A stretch of 64,000 nt of DNA, from assembly GCA_014526335.1 (NCBI GenBank), contig JACTAT010000037.1:13661724-13725723 (forward strand). Reading direction: 5' to 3'. Within the stretch, counting starts at the first letter, position 1; each line of letters begins with the position of its first letter. Both the position numbers and the translations under genes were made by a program. Shown here piece after piece: positions 36,530 through 49,879 of this stretch. The notes under the pieces were generated by a model. The model saw nothing but the letters and a program-made list of their open reading frames with translations. It had not been told where the DNA came from and did not search any database. Origin of the DNA: Chrysaora quinquecirrha. Its lineage: Eukaryota; Cnidaria; Scyphozoa; Semaeostomeae; Pelagiidae.

Positions 36530-37768
36530 TTATCTTCTGCAAAAGAAATCACAGCATCTTGGAGCCCGAACTAATTTGCTTCCTCTGCAAACAAAGCCAG
36601 AACCTCTAACGTCGCAGATTGTGCTGAATTTACAGGTAACGTCAACCAGGTGCTCGGGACATGTCATGATAACATTCGTTGTCTTGACGTCGCATGTGGG
36701 AAAAGTTTCAACAGTTATATCACGCTTTAATTTTCCAACAAAATACTTTGTCAGAGCTGAAAAAAGAAAGAACGACAGTCAATTCCAGTAGATGAAAAAG
36801 GTCGTCTATGAACAGTGATTTATGCTTAGGATTTGCTGTGACATCATAGTATCTTAAGATCTGTAAGAAGTCAATTAGCTGTAATAAGGTTTCTAGTTCT
36901 CCGGGCAGCCAAGGGCACACAGAGACAGACTTGAGAGCGACCTTGACATTATCTTTCCATTTTCCATTTCATCTGAATGTCTTACACAGGCACAATTGTT
37001 TCTTTTCCTGCAGTCAAGTTCCTTCTTGCAGTCACGCTGCTTCCTTCTTTGCATTGGAAACAGAAAACGTAAGGAATACATCAACATATAGCTACGTGCG
37101 AGTACTTTAATCCTAAAGACACATTCTTCACTTGGTCATTGCAGTCGTTTAGCCATGCCTAAATGAGAAGTGTTAGATGAACATAAACAATCATTTTTGT
37201 GTGACAGGACATCAGACTGAACAATTGACTGAGGCACAAGTGCGCCCAAGTACCCATCGAAATGCACCGATCATGAAAGTAAAGCTGATTCGTTATTGTT
37301 CTTTGAACACCAATCAGCTCTGGGGATACATTACAGCGGGAAACCCAAGATAATTAATTGAGAGGCCAAGTGAGTAAATGAACAACTTTTTCTGGCTACA
37401 CAGCACCGGCCTGTTGCTTTGATGTGGACACATACAATTTTCTTGAGTTTTTGATGATGTGAGAGTGTCTTTTAAAGAGTTTTCTTTATAAGTAAACAAA
37501 AAATGTTTTCAATAGGGTTATGCATGATTTACCTTGAGCCACACCAGCCTTTATCTTCTCGAATTTCCATGTTGCTACTTTATCCACTCTGTTGAGCTCA
37601 CTTGCCTTGAAAAACAATAAACATGCAAGTATAAATGTAGTATGAATGTTTCATGCTACCAAAGATTAATTTCAAAAGAATATTAAAATTGTTTATCTCG
37701 TTATGTTTACTCACATTGATGAGAAAAACAACTGCCAGTAGGACCACTAATAGAACTACAATCTTCAT
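36530..37768 (-). CDS. A3: secreted eight-cysteine peptide precursor
   Basis: Coding exons are 37768-37715, 37605-37533 and 36756-36530, 117 residues. Exon 3 has no in-frame ATG, so it is found only by its splice acceptor (TTTTTTCAG-like tract ending at 36757) and by homology. It opens LTKYFVGKLKR and keeps all eight cysteines in A spacing, with RCC in place of KCC near the end. The leader ends VVFLIN; the propeptide has THR/PHE changes (ATWKFEKIK) shared with A4 and A5. The canonical AATAAA past the stop is decayed here (GATAAA). Splice sites are intact. Secretion is inferred. Confidence 0.8.
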
Positions 37769-38149
37769 CTTGTTTATCTAACAAATAAATAAAAAAACCG
37801 TATGGCAAGAACTTATATTTGCAATTATATGCAAGGTATGGGTTTCTGTGATGAGCAGAGAGAGTCCACTGAATAGCACAATGCTATTCTAATCTGAGTT
37901 CACCCAATCCTTCCTCACAAGGTGATAAATTTCTCCTTTTGTCTTTTGTCTGGAACTACGGCCAGGTTGGTGCCTTTCTCGCTCTTTGTCGCGATTTTGA
38001 TCTTTGTTTGAATCTAACAATCATATATTGCAAATGAAACGTGTTCATAAACGATCTCAGCAACCACTCTCACTTTGCCTTTATTTAGCTAGTTTCAGTT
38101 CAGCATGAATTACGAGAAAAGATATAAAATGAATTAGTTTCGGTTTTAC

Positions 38150-38257
38150 CTGTGGTAAGAGGCTAACAAATCGATTTGAAACTGATTCCAAGAATAAAAA
38201 ATCGAACATCAATATGCACTTTTCTGTATTACTTCACTGTAATCCAGCTATACAAAC
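38150..38257 (-). promoter_or_regulatory. A3 core promoter and 5' UTR exon
   Basis: TTTGTATAGCTGGATTACAG on the minus strand, then the UTR exon ending CCACAG at 38150 with donor GTAAAACC. Confidence 0.5.
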
Positions 38258-39589
38258 ACGACATCATAGGCTTATTTTTTATTGTATACAAATACGAAAG
38301 TGTATCTTACGAAACGATAGTAAAGTAAATTACAATACAGTTACTGTAAATGCTCTGATAAACGCCCCGGGCGTGTATTTAATTTTCGGGATTTCAAGGG
38401 GGTGTTGACGCTTGTCAAGAAATTTTTCTTACATACAAATTTTTAAGTTTTATTTTCATTGAAAAGTTGCTTAATACACAGAAAATCACAAATATTTATT
38501 GGAAGATGTAAGAAGTACAGCAAAGGACTAAAAAATTAGTTTTTATATATTATATATTAGTTGTTGTATTATGTATTATTAATTGTTATATATATTGTAA
38601 ACTATATGTAATATATAATATTCATATAATTTTTGTTTAATAAGTTACAAACATGATTTTGTTAATTTGTTTTAAGTTCGAACCATTTACTGCACCATTT
38701 ACTGAAAATTTCTGTGCTTGGTTTCGCTTCGTCAACAATTTGGCGCTTCATCAATAATTAGCTGCCAATTATCCAGGAATGACTAATAGGCGAACCAAAA
38801 TATTTTTTCCCTCTGGGCATTATATTTTATACAAAAATCAACAAAAAGTTTTTTGCCACACCCAAATCTATTGATTAGGTGCTAATTGTGAGGCGTGGTT
38901 TCAAAAAATGTCCGATTTTGGTCCAAAAGGGAAAAAATTTTAAAATATGTTGGAAGACTTAATTTAGAGCAACTTTCGTGCAAATGAGCTAGGCAAGACT
39001 TGATTTGTTAGGCACCAGTCCAGAAAGTTTGAGCTTTCTGTCGCAATTGTAACACCGTTTTTATATGGGGGGCAAATATGCCCCCTGCGTGTTTACAGTC
39101 ATTTTGGACCCCGTGTGGAATAGAGTTAAAGATCAATCCTTGAATTTATTTTCTTCTAGATGGATTGATTGAGGAACACTCTAATAAAAGCTCCTTTCGA
39201 CTAAAGAGGCTAAATTTGCGAATATTTAAGAAAGGCGTTTTTTGGAGACGGGCGTTTAAAAGAGGCTGGGCATTTATTAGAGCAGTTACGGTAATGTATT
39301 TTACAATGTATTGCAATCATTGACATCGTCGCAATAGCTAATTCATACTTTATCAGCTATACTAACTTATTTGCTAAGCTTTATCAATATTATCGTAACA
39401 ATAAGTTTTATGCAGTCAAAATTTATTTTACTTCGTGTTGATGGTAAGAGTGCTTTTGCATCAGCCCAATCATACAGGACCTTCTTTTCAGGACCCTTAA
39501 CGTTTATCTTGCAAAACTGCCATACCAAAAAAGATCGGATTCGAAAGGGAATAGGGCCTAATGATGTATGACTAGAATTTCTCGGTGAT

Positions 39590-39735
39590 TTTATCGAGCT
39601 CTATTGCTCTGGTCTATTGCTCTGGTCATGCAGTACAGGTTCAAATCCCATCTATAGCACTATAGCTCAGTGAAAACATCGTTGGCCTTCTGATCGTGAA
39701 GTCCAGGTTCGGATCCAATTTATTGTGGTATGTCA
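39590..39735 (+). repeat. Fused tRNA-like SINE modules
   Basis: The first box B (AGGTTCAAATCCC) runs directly into the second module (CACTATAGCTCAGTG) at about 39655. In unit 4 the two are separated by about 180 bp, so the intervening piece has been deleted here. Confidence 0.55.
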
Positions 39736-40342
39736 CTGACGGAAAAATTCATCCTACTATGTGCCATTCATGACAATATATCTTGCAAAACCGTACTGCG
39801 GACCATCACTTGCTTGCGCAGAAACTTTCTGGGCTTAACTAATTTTAAACAGGCTTCCCTCACAAAAAGGCATATAAAGTTAATGCTTGATAGTTCAACA
39901 ACTTTCGGTTCATAATTATATGGACACAAATCATAACTAACATTGCAATAGTACCGTAGTTTAATATTTTTTCCATATCAATTGTTCAACAAAAACCTGT
40001 TTGATCAACACTTTGAAGCATTCTCCTTTCATAGTCAAAATGTTCAGTTTAAATGATAAGAAAAGACCGCATGGCAAGAAAATTTTGCCGCCAACTTTAA
40101 CAACACGAGTTAATCTGCTTCACCAGAGTGACACTGCTGTATAAAGACTTACTTCGCATGAAATAACTTCAAACAATCCCGAGACATAAGCAAAAGCATA
40201 GCTAGCTCTACTATGGGACGCACAGGAAGGATAAAAATATAAAAAGCCCCGGAGGGAGCCCCTGTCACATATCAAACCCTAATAAATTACAAATTGCCGT
40301 GCCTAAATTTTGAGCTTCCCTTCTGAATAGCAGATATGGATT

Positions 40343-40702
40343 AAACTCTTTTTTTATAAGAACAATTTTATAAGAACACGAGCCTGCATTTTGCACAGAT
40401 TTTAAGAACAAAATAAGAAACAAGCTGAGGCTGGGCCTTTTCTTAATCCCTGAGAATATCAGCTAAATATGAAAGTAGGACAGTCAAACAACGTAAAAGG
40501 CAAGCAAACAAACACTGGAAAAGCATGCTCAATTTTTACACAACCCTGTTACCACTAAAGCCATTCACTGACAAAATCTAGATGTCTCAGTAGCCAAGGA
40601 ATTAAGAACACATTAAGAACATTTCAGGCTCAAAAAAGGCAAAAACTTAAGAACAGCCAGCCCCAATCAAAATTTCCTGCTTCTTATAAAGAAAAAGAGT
40701 GC
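40343..40702. mobile_element. ~360-bp MITE in the unit 3 spacer
   Basis: The ends ACTCTTTTTTTATAAGAAC and the complement of TTCTTATAAAGAAAAAGAGT are inverted. Spacers 1 and 2 have the empty site (ATATGGATTACTGCA). The copy at 50806-51167 is the same insertion carried along by duplication. I could not read a clear target duplication. Confidence 0.65.
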
Positions 40703-41829
40703 ACTGCATATCAAATTCTTGGAAAATGCAATTCTATATTGACCAGGCATCAAAAATCAAGATGTTGAATGGATGCATAACCGTCGTTTCTAGCTTAGGC
40801 CTTGACTCGACCGCATTTTAGGTTTTTAAGCCTGACATCGATCTTTTGTTTTGCGATAATTAAGTTAACAGTTCGAGAACTAGTACTCACTTAGATTTTA
40901 TGCTGATGCTATGGCCAGCGATGCTTTTACTTTGACTTGATCTTTGTCAACATTTTACTGCTTTCCTTCCCATAGCTGCATTCTTCATGTCTAACAAAAA
41001 CTCAACCAGAACAACGCCATTGGCATTCTTGTAGTACCAAAGTGGCCTACTCAGCCTTGGTAACCAATTTTAATTCCACTGTTGCGTCAAGTGGCTATAT
41101 ACTTGTTTTCTTGCATTACAATTAATAGATTACATTACACCTGTTCAGATATTTGAAAATTAGCTCACCGAAACATTTCGAATTCAGTACCTTCGTTTTA
41201 TTGTAAAAACAAATTTTTATGCCTATGTTCCTTTTATGCCTATAATAGCTTGCAGATGATGATAATCTTCCGATCACACGATCCCCAATGAAAAAAAAAC
41301 AAAAGCTTAGCTGAGTGTTGAGTTTAAATAAGTGAAATAACTATGTGAAATGCGAAAAAAATGACAGAAGTTAAGCCTTAAAGAGCAATCATAGTTGTCC
41401 TTCAGGCATGGCCAAAACAGTCAAGACTGCAAGATCACATGACTGGTTGCTGCTAAACTGAAACATTTGTGCAAGAAGGCATACAAATGCTAATCTTGAA
41501 ATTCCTTGTCAAGCAAAATGTTTGACCGTTTGGCTACCCCCAGAATAATTTCTTTTAACATATAATATATTTGCTTCCATCATGTGCAAAAAATGTTCTT
41601 CAAAATTTTTAAAAACGTCAAGACACAAATTTTTTCTTGTCAGGCAATGTTTGATCGTTTTACCACCTTTCAAACATTAATTGTCAAACATTTCCATTAA
41701 ATTACGTTTTTTGAGCGAGATATCATGACCAGTGCAATAATTTCGTTGCTCACAAATTTTGGACGAGCAGTGTTTTGGACGTGGTAAGTCGGTGACACAT
41801 TTGAGGTAAACAAGGTTTCAAGTGTTTGC

Positions 41830-41841
41830 CTAATTAGCTAG

Positions 41842-41877
<36 letters not shown>

Positions 41878-41958
41878 TTAGCTAACTAACTAACTACTTA
41901 ACTAAATAACTAAATAACGAACTAACTAACTAACTAACTAACTACCTAATTAACTTAC

Positions 41959-42045
<87 letters not shown>

Positions 42046-42046
42046 A

Positions 42047-42077
<31 letters not shown>

Positions 42078-42118
42078 TTAACTAACTAACTAACTAACTA
42101 ATTAACTAACTAACTAAA
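41830..42118. repeat. (CTAA)n microsatellite, unit 4
   Basis: About 290 bp of CTAA with CTAG and TTAA interruptions, just 3' of B4. Confidence 0.95.
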
Positions 42119-42376
42119 GAACGATCTTGCTAAGTGGCTTACTTACTCATTAAATAGCTTACTGTTCAGGCAACTAACTCACCAACTATAACTAACGAAC
42201 CGACTAACAGAATATGTACAAAAAATTAAGAAACTTATTTCTTTTTCTAGGAGCTGATCTCAGTTTCTTATAATAACTGCGTGTATCGAAAGTTTGGTAG
42301 CAAAAAAAAAGACAAATGACTTGAAACTGTTGAAACATTGCCTTTATCATTTTTCTAAATGACAAGTTGCTCATAG

Positions 42377-44470
42377 TCAAATGCAAGTTAAATCACAACA
42401 TATTGGTTTCTGAACAAATCTGAGTCCATTACAGACCCAGCCAAGATTTTCACTTCTGAAGTTGCAGATGATGTTGTTACAATAAGCTGCAAGTCGATGA
42501 AAAGGGCACGAGCTGATATCAGATGTTAACGATTGAGAGCATGTAGGAAGATTAGTGATGGTTACGTCCCGTTTCAATCTTCCAACGTACAATTTGGTTA
42601 AAGCTGTAAATATAAAGAGCAGTGTAAATTTCTTCGAATAGCTCAATTCACAAAATTGTAGCGCACATCTAATTTCCGTGAATCAACCTTTAAGCATTTA
42701 ATGATCGTGCATACCCGTGCATAACACCTATACAAGAACCTAAGCGCCTCCCACAAAAGAATGGAATAGAGATGAAAATATGGCATTGTACACACAGATA
42801 CTCAAACGGGAAAGGGTCGTTTTTAACGAATTACTAGCTTCAAAAGAATATACTGCAACTTGTTGATTATATGAAAATTATTGCAGTCTTCTGAGGTAGG
42901 TTTCAAGCTGTGCTGACGCTACGCTTCGGTAAAAATGCAAAGCTTTTTATAGAGAAAGTTTTTATTTCCAAAATTTTAAGTTTCTTGTGGAAGAAATAAA
43001 CATTTACTTCCGACAAAAGATTCCCTGGCCCTTTAGGTCGATTACATTTCTATCCGATTTGATTAGGCAATGATAAACCACAAACAGAACTCAACGCTCA
43101 TAAAAATACGTAAAATAAACGAATTTTCCTCAAAGTTCTTCAGTCTCCAGAAAATTGTAATTTTTGCATCAAGTTATTAAATGACTCAATTTTTCGGTGA
43201 ACGCTAAAATCTAATAATGACTTTTTTAATGCGAAAAATGACAAGAACGAGGACACAATGGGCTTACTCCGAGGATTGTGGAGTGGGACATATTGATGAG
43301 GATAATTGACTTAGGTCAAAGAGCAACAACGACAACGAAAGGCGATGTAGTCTAGGTTTAACTTCCATGTTACGATTGACTCGAAAGCCGAGCGGATGAA
43401 AAAATGTCTCGACTACTAATATAGGTCGCCCTGAATCCCTCAACAACTGAATTTCCCGAAAAAAAGGTAAAGAAGCTCGGAAACATTCTCCCTAGAGCGC
43501 AGGCGTTTCGTTCAATGTTAAGTTTCAAAAGAAAACAGGGCCATTTTATAAAAATGAGCGGCAAAGGCTAACTCGTCAAATGGAACCAAGGGGGCATGCT
43601 CCTCGGAACATTTTGAAAATTACTCGGCTGGAATCACTCTAATTGCCATTTCAGGAACCTTGAATTAGAATCTTCTCAGCATGTTATCAAGGAAAACTTA
43701 TTTAATTTGTACTTCAAATACGTTTTTTATTTCTATTTGTTAAAATCTCTACACAACTTAACACCTACTGAAATCGCTTCTTTAATTAAATGTATTAAAA
43801 GCTATATCGTTATACATATACCATTTTTGACAAAAAGCTTAGAATCCTATCAGCTAGCACTGGGGATAACAAAATTGTGATTTAATGATCAGTTGTTATC
43901 ATTTGTTTTTATAATGCTGTATGATGCAAGATATTTCCAACGATATGCCTCTGTCTAAGATTGGAGAATTTTTGACCACAATTTCTCAATTTACCAGCTA
44001 CGTCCGCAAGAGAAGGAAGTTGCTGACAGGCTTGAAGCCAGGGGTACCGCATCCCCCCATCCGCAATAGCTACGACCCTGGCTGTGTTGCAGGGCAAAGA
44101 TACAAATGCTATGGAGGAAAATTGAGGGTGGATAGTTTTACCTTTAGCAACATCAGCTTTTATCTTCTCTACATCCCGTTTTGCTTCTTCCATGTCCCTG
44201 TTGAATTTGCTTGCCTAAAAATGATAAAAAGAAAAAACAAATTCGAGTTGACAAATTGATTTCAAACCGCAGTTCTCTCGGTATGGTTTCGTCATCGTCA
44301 GCCAAGAAAATTTTGGAATATGCTATTTGCTGTTCTTGCTTCATTATTTCTAACATCTTTTTTATTAGTCTAGCAGCTTCATTAATCTTAAGAATTCAAA
44401 TCGATAGTTGAAACAGTGTTATTACGTAAGCAACTGCCAGCAACATTATCAACAGAAGTGCAAGCTTCAT
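42377..44470 (-). CDS. B4: diverged eight-cysteine peptide precursor
   Basis: Coding exons are 44470-44426, 44214-44142 and 42603-42377, 114 residues. Leader and propeptide match the other B genes, and splice sites are intact (acceptor TATTTACAG before exon 3). Exon 3 keeps LTKLYVGRLKR and all eight cysteines, but the mature region has changed much more than in B1, B2 or B5: the N-terminal segment begins DVTITNLPTC, one residue is missing between Cys3 and Cys4 (x4 instead of x5), and the end is CCDLTCI. Framework conservation with loop change suggests a diverging function, which is inference. The UTR exon ends at 44972. Confidence 0.78.
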
Positions 44471-44971
44471 CTTTGTTATCTGAAAAAAGAAAAGTTGAAA
44501 TGCAGACACCAATTTGCTGTTAAAAATTTATATTGCTTCAAAGGACGAAACTTTAACTTTTGCAATAAACAACTTGACCAAATTCGTTAAAGTTTATTAT
44601 TCTTGCAAAAGAGTATCCTGTTAAATTTTTACCGGTCACTCTGTATAGCCTACGTGTATACCTTATCTTTCATCTTCGTCTTTTGGAAGAAGAGGTCTAC
44701 ACGTAGTCTACTCAGTCTGCCGCTGCTATAACAAAAAAATTCAATTGAGTTTTATTCCCAAAAAGTCGTTTCCTGTAAAAAACTTGAAATTTCTTCTCGT
44801 TTTTGATGTATATCTCGAAATTTTGCTTTTTTTCAGAGCAGACAGAAATTCTTCTCGCAAAATGTTCTTCCATTCGAATGTATAACAATTTTCCTATACA
44901 TATCAAGGACTTCTAAATTAAACTGTAAAATTTTGAAAAAAAGATGATTCCTTATATAAAAAGAAACTTAC

Positions 44972-45077
44972 CTGAAATAATTGAAGAGCAAAAGAATCCT
45001 TTCCAAACTGATTACGAGAATGTAGCAATAAAATTTGCGCTCGTCACTGTAATACTTGCTATAACAGCTATACAAGC
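44972..45077 (-). promoter_or_regulatory. B4 core promoter and 5' UTR exon
   Basis: TTGTATAGCTG then TATTACAGTGA on the minus strand; UTR exon ends TTATTTCAG at 44972 with donor GTAAGT. Confidence 0.5.
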
Positions 45078-46857
45078 ATGATTTTGGAGCAGCTGTAATA
45101 TCAAAATGTAAATTTAAAAGCTTTTATCATCTTTGTTGACAAGGATATTTACAGGAAATAATCATGAAATATATTTAATATGTCCAAGCCTCTTGACTTT
45201 AAGAACTGGGGGGTGGGACTTGATCAAATTTTATCATGGACTTGCCACCCAAACATCCAAAAACATGCCAGGAATGTATACCCGACCTTAAACCAATTTT
45301 CAAAAAGATATACCTTGCCTTTTACAATTTTAAAAGACTGCTCTTGTAGCAAAACGTATATTGATGAAACGAAATAAGAAATAACGAGATGTTTAGAGCA
45401 CCAGCAAGACAGCATCATTGCTGAAGAGTCGAGAAGATCATGTACTACAAGAAACCAATAATAATAAAGATTTTCATGGTCGCTCAGCTGGATAAATGCT
45501 AAAACGCCGAGTATGGAACCACTGTGGTATCCATGGAAAGTGATAGAAGTGTAGCTAGCGTTAGATATACCAGTGGGCCAGAGCAAGTCGGTCGGACGCT
45601 ACTGGGTTGACCAAGGATGTTGGTGATTAGGCTCATAATAAGTCATGGAGACCTTTTTTAATGAAATGGGGGAAGGATTCAGATGCACTTAATATTTGAT
45701 TGAATAATTTATGATATATGACTTGGATCTATTCGTTTAAAAGAACAATTTCTACGAACATTCGATGTCGCTATTTTTGCGAACTTTGATTACTGGTTTT
45801 GATAAAGGCACCCGCTAGTGGGTGCTGAAATATTACTTTATTTACGAACGAGAGATATAAATTCCATAACAATGTTTGTTTTCTTCGTTGTTCTAACTAT
45901 GACCTGACAAGATGTATAAGATGTCGAGAAGGTTAAAAACTTCAAAGTAAATAAATATTTGTAAGCGGATAACCAGTGTAAGCGGTGCCATTCTTCTTTG
46001 GCAGTTTGTGATCTTCGACGTTTTCCCTCATGAAGTGAGGATGTAGTTTACTTTAGCTCTACTAGAAGTGAACCCAACTGATTAATCCTCCACCAAATGG
46101 CTTCCAATCAGCCAACAATATTGCATTCTATTCCCTTTGGACTCGTATTTGTCAACTCCGCCATTTCTACCACTGAACTGGCTCTTTCTGGCATTTTCTC
46201 CCCCAACTCTATACCGATTTGAGAATAAGCATTATTTGGGGTTTTTTCTGCCAAATTTAAAGCTATGGCTGAACTAAGAAACTTGTCGCTTGCGACGCTG
46301 TATTTGGCGTGTCTGCCATGGTGGCTGCACATGCGAATGACAAGCGAGCAACATGTCCCCTGAGTCATTTGCATGTCGTGGAGGGATAAAAAATGTTTCT
46401 GTTGTCTCCCAGATACATTTGCTTGTCTCTTGCTCCAATTTTTATCGCGCGCTACAAAGTTTCCGAGGTGGCTAAACTGGGGGACATCTTGGCTGACATG
46501 TCACGCCGACAATGTTGCAAGCCATATGTTTCCAGGTTTAGCCAGGTCTTAACGCTTTCAGAATAGGCCCTATTTGGCCTTTTCTCTGCCAACTCCACTG
46601 CTTCAAGAATAGGCATTTTTTGGCTTCCTCTGCCGTCCCTAGTGCCAACGTGTTTCAGCACATACTAAGAAAAGGCAAACGTGTTTCAGCACATACTAAG
46701 AAAGAATCACTTGAAGCAAGATTTGAAGATTTGAAGTTTCTAACATTTATTTTTATCATCTTTCAAGCAAAAAGGAATTAATGTAGCTAAAACGTTTATA
46801 TTATTTTTTCAGAAATTATATTTTCCTTACCTTATGACAAAGATTCTTTTTATCAAG
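45078..46857. other. A-to-B intergenic block, unit 4
   Basis: Same block as in the other units, plus a unit-specific insertion at 45960-46116. The short duplicated word TTTCAGCACATACTAAGAAA occurs twice (46646-46690). Confidence 0.5.
45954..46122. mobile_element. 157-bp insertion flanked by AATATT
   Basis: The sequence 45960-46116 is absent from the other four units, and AATATT stands at both sides (45954-45959 and 46117-46122). It has no clear inverted termini and no coding capacity. A short SINE or MITE fragment is possible. Confidence 0.6.
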
Positions 46858-48060
46858 TTATCTTCTGCAAAAGAAATCACAACATTTTGGTGCCCGAACT
46901 AATTTGCTTCCTCTGCAAACAAAGCCAGAACCTCTAACGTCACAGATTGTGCTGAATTTACAGGTAACGTCAACCAAGTGCTCGGGACATGTCATGATAA
47001 CATTCGTTGTCTTGACGTCGCATGTGGGAAAAGTTTCTACAGTTATATCACGCTTTAACTTTCCAACAAAATACTTCTTCAGAGCTGAAATAAAGAAAGA
47101 ACGATAGTTAATTCCAGTAGATGAAAAATGCTCGTCTTTGAACATTGATTTATGCTTAGGATTTGTTGTGACATCATAGTATCTTAAGATCTGTAAGAAG
47201 TCAATTAGCTGTAATAAGGTTTCTAGTTCTCCGGGCAGCCAAGGGCACACAGAGACACACTTGATAGCGACCTTGACATTATCTTTCCATTTTCCATTTC
47301 ATCTGCAGTCAAGTTCCTTCTTGCAGTCACGCTGCTTGCTGCTTTGCATTGCAAACAGAAAACGTAGGGAATACATCAACATATAGCTACGTGCGAGTAC
47401 TTTAATCCCGAAGACACATTGTTCACTTGGTCATTGCAATCGTTTAGCCATGCCTAAATGAGAAGTGTTAGATGAACATAAACAATCATTTTTGTGTGAC
47501 AGGACATCAGACTGAACAATTGACTGAGGCACAAGTGCACCCAAGTACCCATCGAAATGCACCGATCATGAAAGTAAAGCTGATTCGTTATTGTTCTTTG
47601 AACACCAATCAGCTCTGGGGATACATTACAGCGGGAAACCCAAGATAATTAATTGAGAGGCCAAGTGAGTAAATGAACTTTTTCTGCCTACACAGCACCG
47701 GCCTGTTGCTTTGATGTGGACACATACAATTTTCTTGAGTTTTTGATGACGTGAGAGTGTCTTTTAAAGAGTTTTCTTTATAAGTAAACAAAAAATGTTT
47801 TCAATAGGGTTATGCATGATTTACCTTGAGCCACACCAGCCTTTATCTTCTCGAATTTCCATGTTGCTACTTTATCCACTCTGTTGAGCTCACTTGCCTT
47901 GAAAAACAATAAACATGCAAGTATAAATGTAGTATGAATGTTTCATGCTACCAAAGATTAATTTCAAAAGAATATTAAAATTGTTTATCTCGTTATGTTT
48001 ACTCACATTGATTAGAAAAACAACTGCCAGTAGGACCACTAATAGAACTACAATCTTCAT
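46858..48060 (-). CDS. A4: secreted eight-cysteine peptide precursor
   Basis: Coding exons are 48060-48007, 47897-47825 and 47084-46858, 117 residues. Exon 3 opens LKKYFVGKLKR and has all eight cysteines in A spacing, ending CCDFFCRR. The mature region appears the same as that of A1 except where noted there, although the introns differ, so the peptide is better conserved than its surroundings. The 3' part of intron 2 is open in frame with exon 3 up to 47250. AATAAA lies on the minus strand at 46751-46746. The promoter and UTR exon (ending 48442) are intact. Confidence 0.8.
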
Positions 48061-48441
48061 CTTGTTTATCTAACAAATTAATAAAAAAACCGTATGGCAA
48101 GAACTTATATTTGCAATTATATGCAAGGTATGGGTTTCTGTGATGAGCAGAGAGAGTCCACTCAATAGCACAATGCTATTCTAATCTGAGTTCACCCAAT
48201 CCTTCCTCACAAGGTGATAAATTTCTCCTTTTGTCTTTTGTCTGGAACTACGGCCAGGTTGGTGCCTTTCTCGCTCTTTGTCGCGATTTTGATCTTTGTT
48301 TGATTCTAACAATCATATATTGCAAATGAAACGTGTTCATAAACGATCTCAGCAACCACTCTCACTTTGCCTTTATTTAGCTAGTTACAGTTCAGCATGA
48401 ATTACGAGAAAAGATATAAAATGAATTAGTTTCGGTTTTAC

Positions 48442-48548
48442 CTGTGGTAAGAGGCTAACAAATCGATTTGAAACTGATTCCAAGAATAAAAAATCGAACA
48501 TCAATATGCACTTTTCTGCAATACTTCACTGTAATCCAGCTATACAAA
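48442..48548 (-). promoter_or_regulatory. A4 core promoter and 5' UTR exon
   Basis: TTTGTATAGCTGGATTACAG on the minus strand; UTR exon ends CCACAG at 48442 with donor GTAAAACC. Confidence 0.5.
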
Positions 48549-49879
48549 CACGACATCATAGGCTTATTTTTTATTGTATACAAATACGACAATGTATCTT
48601 ACGAAACGATAGTAAAGTAAATTACAATACAGTTACTGTAAATGCTCTGATAAACGCCCCGGGCGTGTATTTAATTTTCGGGATTTCAAGGGGGTGTTGA
48701 CGCTTGTCAAGAAATTTTTCTTACATACAAATTTTTAAGTTTTATTTTCATTGAAAAGTTGCTTAATACACAGAAAATCACAAATATTTATTGGAAGATG
48801 TAAGAAGTACAGCAAAGGACTAAAAATTAGTTTTATATATTATATATTAGTTGCTGTATTATGTATTATTAATTGTTATATATATTGTAAACTATATGTA
48901 ATATATAATATTCATATAATTTTTGTTTAATAAGTTACAAACATGATTTTGTTAATTTGTTTTAAGTTCGAACCATTTACTGCACCATTTACTGAAAATT
49001 TCTGTGCTTGGTTTCGCTTCGTCAACAATTTGGCGCTTCATCAATAATTAGCTGCCAATTATCCAGGAATGACTAATAGGCGAACCAAAATATTTTTTCC
49101 CTCTGGGCATTATATTTTATACAAAAATCAACAAAAAGTTTTTTGCCACACCCAAATCTATTGATTAGGTGCTAATTGTGAGGCGTGGTTTCAAAAAATG
49201 TCCGATTTTGGTCCAAAAGGGAAAAAATTTTAAAATATGCTGGAAGACTTAATTTAGAGCAACTTTCGTGCAAATGAGCTAGGCAAGACTTGATTTGTTA
49301 GGCACCAGTCCAGAAAGTTTGAGCTTTCTGTCGCAATTGTAACACCGTTTTTATATGGGGGGCAAATATGCCCCCCTGCGTGTTTACAGTCATTTTGGAC
49401 CCCGTGTGGAATAGAGTTAAAGATCAATCCTTGAATTTATTTTCTTCTAGATGGATTGATTGAGGAACACTCTAATAAAAGCTCCTTTCGACTAAAGAGG
49501 CTAAATTTGCGAATATTTAAGAAAGGCGTTATTTGGAGACGGGCGTTTAAAAGAGGCTGGGCATTTATTAGAGCAGTTACGGTAATGTATTTTACAATGT
49601 ATTGCAATCATTGACATTGTCGCGATAGCTAATTCGTACTTTATCAGCTATACTAACTTATTTGCTAAGCTTTATCAATATTATCGTAACAATAAGTTTT
49701 ATGCAGTCAAAATTTATTTTACTTCGTGTTGATGGTAAGAGTGCTTTTGCATCAGCCCAATCATACAATACCTTCTTTGCAGGACCCTTAACGTTTATCT
49801 TGCAAAACTGCCATACCAAAAAAAATCGGATTCGAAAGGGAATAGGGCCTAATGATGTATGACTATAATTTCTCGGTGA

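Larger units (their letters stand above)
38258..41835. other. Spacer of unit 3
   Basis: Intergenic DNA near-identical to the unit 4 spacer (48.5-52.4 kb). It holds the 202-bp segment (38811-39012), the GGGGGGCA hairpin (39066-39084), tRNA-like modules and a MITE. No conserved gene is seen. Confidence 0.5.

Noticed and set aside
39371..39915. Plus-strand frames of 61-66 codons shared by units 3 and 4
   Set aside because: Both lie in spacer DNA copied between units 3 and 4; units 1 and 2 do not keep the frames.
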